Under the pieces are notes generated by a model. The model saw only the letters and a program-made list of their open reading frames with translations. It was not told the DNA's origin and ran no database searches. Below, in pieces: positions 62,132 to 64,000 of a DNA stretch of 64,000 nucleotides. The stretch's first letter is position 1, and the number at the start of each line of letters is the position of its first letter. The position numbers and the translations under genes were made by a program. The stretch is from Pseudomonas pudica (GTDB lineage Bacteria; Pseudomonadota; Gammaproteobacteria; Pseudomonadales; Pseudomonadaceae): assembly GCF_015680405.1 (NCBI RefSeq), contig NZ_JADLJS010000013.1, forward strand, positions 1 through 64,000, given 5' to 3'.

Positions 62132-64000
62132 TCAGAAGTCGTAACGGGCGGTGGCACCGAAAGTGCGCGGGGTGCCGAGCACGCCGGCATAGCCACCGTT
62201 GGCGGAGTTCCACAGGCTGGTGAAGTAGGTCTTGTCACCGGCGTTCTTCACCCACAGCGACAGGTCGACCACGCCGTCGCCCTGGTCAAGGCGCACACCG
62301 GCGGAAAGATTGACCAGCGCATAGCTGGGGATCTGGCCGAAATCGGAGTCGTCGATGGTGCCCACCGCCTTCGAGCGGAAGGCGTAACTGGCGGTGATAT
62401 AGGGTTCGATGTGCTCGCTGGCCTGCCACTTGTACTGGGTGTTCAGGTTGGCGATGTACTTGGAGGCGCCGACCACCTGGTGGCCGGACAAGTCGCAAGT
62501 GGCGGTGGCGTTGGCCAGGCTCACCTCAGGCGGGCATGGGGCATCCTTGTACTCGGTGTAACGCACGTCGTTCCACGAGCCGTTGAAGTTGACCGTGAGG
62601 CCGCGCAGCGGCAGCGCCGTGGCTTCGAATTCCAGGCCACGCGAGCGCACCCTGCCGGCGTTGGCCAGGTACTGCACGCGGTTGATCTGGTCGTAGACGT
62701 TGGCCTGGTAGCCATGCACTTCGGCCCAGAACAGGTTGGTATTGAGTTGCAGGCGGTCATCGAACAGCGAGCTTTTCAAGCCGACTTCGGCGTTGTTGAC
62801 CCGCTCGGTGCCGACCAGCAGCGAGTCGGTACCCAGCCGTGGCGCAGCGCCAACGGTAAGGTTGATGCCGCCCGACTTCTCGCCGTGGGTCAGGGTGGCG
62901 TAGCCCAGCAACTGCTCGTTGAAGCGATAGCTCAGGCCCAGCAGGCCGGAGGGGCTGAAACTGTACTGGTTGAGATCGCCTGAGTCGTACGCCCCTACCC
63001 GGGCCTGACGCGCTGCTGCGGCTGCCCCGGTTACTGCCGCACCTCCGGTTGGTGCATCGCGGGTCACCCAGGCGCTCTTTTCTTCATAGGTGCCGCGAAT
63101 ACCGGCGGTGAAATCCAGGCGGTCGGTGATGTGCCAGGTGCCCTGGGCGAACAGGGCGTAGCTGTCGGTATCGATATGGCCGTTGCCGATGGTGTCGACG
63201 TTGGCCAGGGCGCCGGCCGGGGTGAGGTTCCAGATATCCGCCTGCGGCCCGTAGTAGGTGAAGGATTTGTTGTCCAGGTCCTGCTTGAAGTAGTAGGCGC
63301 CCAGCACGTAGTCGAAGGCACCACCGGTGGGCGAAGCCAGGCGGATTTCCTGCGAGTACTGCTTGTCGCGCACCGATACCCCGGCGCTGTAGAACACCGG
63401 CACGTTGAGGCCGTCGTCGTTGCGCGGGGTGAAGTCCCACCAGCGGTAGGCGGTAATCGAGGTCAGGGTGAAGTCGTTGGGCAGGGTCCAGTTGGCCTCC
63501 ACCGAGGTACCGCCCTGGAACACCGTCACCTGCTGGTCGGCGTCGAAGTTGACCTTGCGGTGCTTGCCCGACACCAACGTTGCGCCGGCCTGGGCGGCCA
63601 GGCTTTCGTAGCGGTTGACGCCATTGATGGTCGGGCCGGTGCTGTACAGGCTGAGGATGCCGTTGTCGGAGTCTTCTTCGTTGTATTCGCCGATCCAGCG
63701 CAGGTTGAAGGTTTCGCTCGGTTTGAACAGCAGTTGGGTACGAAAGCCTTGGCGCTTGCCGCCGTTCAGGTCGTCACCGTTGTGGATGTTCTTCACATAG
63801 CCGTCGTCTTCGGTGCGATAGGCGCTGATGCGACCGGCCAGTGTGTCGCTGATCGGCCCCGAGAAGCTGCCTTGGGTTTGCAGGTAGCCGTCTTCACCGA
63901 TCGACTGCTGGATGCTGCCCTCGCGGTGGAAGGTGGGCTTGCGCGTGGTGATGTTGAGCACGCCGGCGGTAGTGTTCTTGCCGAACAGCGTGGCTTGCGG
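62132..64000 (-). CDS. TonB-dependent outer-membrane receptor (5' end outside window)
   Basis: The visible 622 residues cover the end of the plug domain (PQATLFGKNTTAGVLNITT, the usual plug motif) and the entire beta-barrel, ending RTFGATARYDF with the terminal Phe. The gene continues past position 64000, so the signal peptide and TonB box are not seen. It contains no Met in the visible part and two Cys (in APCPPE and TATCDL), probably a loop disulfide. Co-oriented with and 17 bases upstream of the sulfotransferase gene. A ligand such as a sulfate ester is inferred from that partner, not shown. Siderophore receptors have the same fold. Confidence 0.88.
   Translation of the reverse strand, partial: PQATLFGKNTTAGVLNITTRKPTFHREGSIQQSIGEDGYLQTQGSFSGPISDTLAGRISAYRTEDDGYVKNIHNGDDLNGGKRQGFRTQLLFKPSETFNLRWIGEYNEEDSDNGILSLYSTGPTINGVNRYESLAAQAGATLVSGKHRKVNFDADQQVTVFQGGTSVEANWTLPNDFTLTSITAYRWWDFTPRNDDGLNVPVFYSAGVSVRDKQYSQEIRLASPTGGAFDYVLGAYYFKQDLDNKSFTYYGPQADIWNLTPAGALANVDTIGNGHIDTDSYALFAQGTWHITDRLDFTAGIRGTYEEKSAWVTRDAPTGGAAVTGAAAAARQARVGAYDSGDLNQYSFSPSGLLGLSYRFNEQLLGYATLTHGEKSGGINLTVGAAPRLGTDSLLVGTERVNNAEVGLKSSLFDDRLQLNTNLFWAEVHGYQANVYDQINRVQYLANAGRVRSRGLEFEATALPLRGLTVNFNGSWNDVRYTEYKDAPCPPEVSLANATATCDLSGHQVVGASKYIANLNTQYKWQASEHIEPYITASYAFRSKAVGTIDDSDFGQIPSYALVNLSAGVRLDQGDGVVDLSLWVKNAGDKTYFTSLWNSANGGYAGVLGTPRTFGATARYDF

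Noticed and set aside
62115..62213. Longer N terminus of the sulfotransferase
   Set aside because: The extension lies inside the receptor gene's 3' end, is Arg- and His-rich and is not a signal peptide; AAGGAG is placed for the ATG at 62114.

Overview
The window is high-GC chromosomal DNA from a fluorescent pseudomonad, most likely Pseudomonas putida or a close relative. The protein sequences, the gabDT, tau, ssu, rim, ompR/envZ and pckA blocks, and the dense P. putida-type REP palindromes all point there. From memory, the gene order also resembles the P. putida KT2440 segment around PP_0213 to PP_0266, but I could not align it. I see no rRNA, tRNA, CRISPR array, insertion sequence or prophage. 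About 55 protein genes fill the window, many in short operons with ATGA or TGATG overlaps.

Left part (1-27.1 kb) is mostly housekeeping and signalling. It holds agmatine deiminase, an orphan RmlC epimerase and a DctB/DctD-like two-component system that overlaps a hotdog thioesterase gene. It also holds cysQ-nudE facing yrfG, a LysM/BON protein, fdhD with a molybdopterin oxidoreductase, and a glycine-zipper protein. Then come pckA, Hsp33, a PAP2 phosphatase, hslR, rimB-rimK, ompR-envZ, tex with a thioesterase, and gshA with a TetR regulator.

Middle part (27.2-51.2 kb) is a concentration of organosulfur acquisition genes: ssuEADCBF (alkanesulfonates), lsfA (1-Cys peroxiredoxin), an OprE/OprD-family porin, tauABCD (taurine), serine acetyltransferase, a cystine-type ABC transporter (tcy), and an operon of two SfnB/DszC-like and one DszA-like flavin monooxygenases with metQNI. 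A BCCT betaine/choline-type transporter sits among them. Many of these proteins contain almost no Met or Cys. Mature SsuA, TauA and MetQ, the second SfnB-like protein and SsuF have no Met after the start and no Cys, which is the signature of proteins made under sulfur starvation.

Right part (51.3-64 kb) has two c-di-GMP proteins flanking a fatty acid desaturase, an HDOD protein with a receiver domain that has lost its phospho-acceptor Asp, gabT and gabD, and then a two-gene unit of a TonB-dependent receptor (cut by the window edge) and an arylsulfate sulfotransferase. All 622 visible residues of the receptor lack Met, and the 558-residue enzyme has one internal Met and one Cys. I read this pair as a sulfate-ester uptake and use module expressed under sulfur limitation. 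It is the best candidate for a little-described system here. A second candidate is a 22-codon upstream reading frame with its own ribosome binding site, translationally coupled to the SfnB-like operon.
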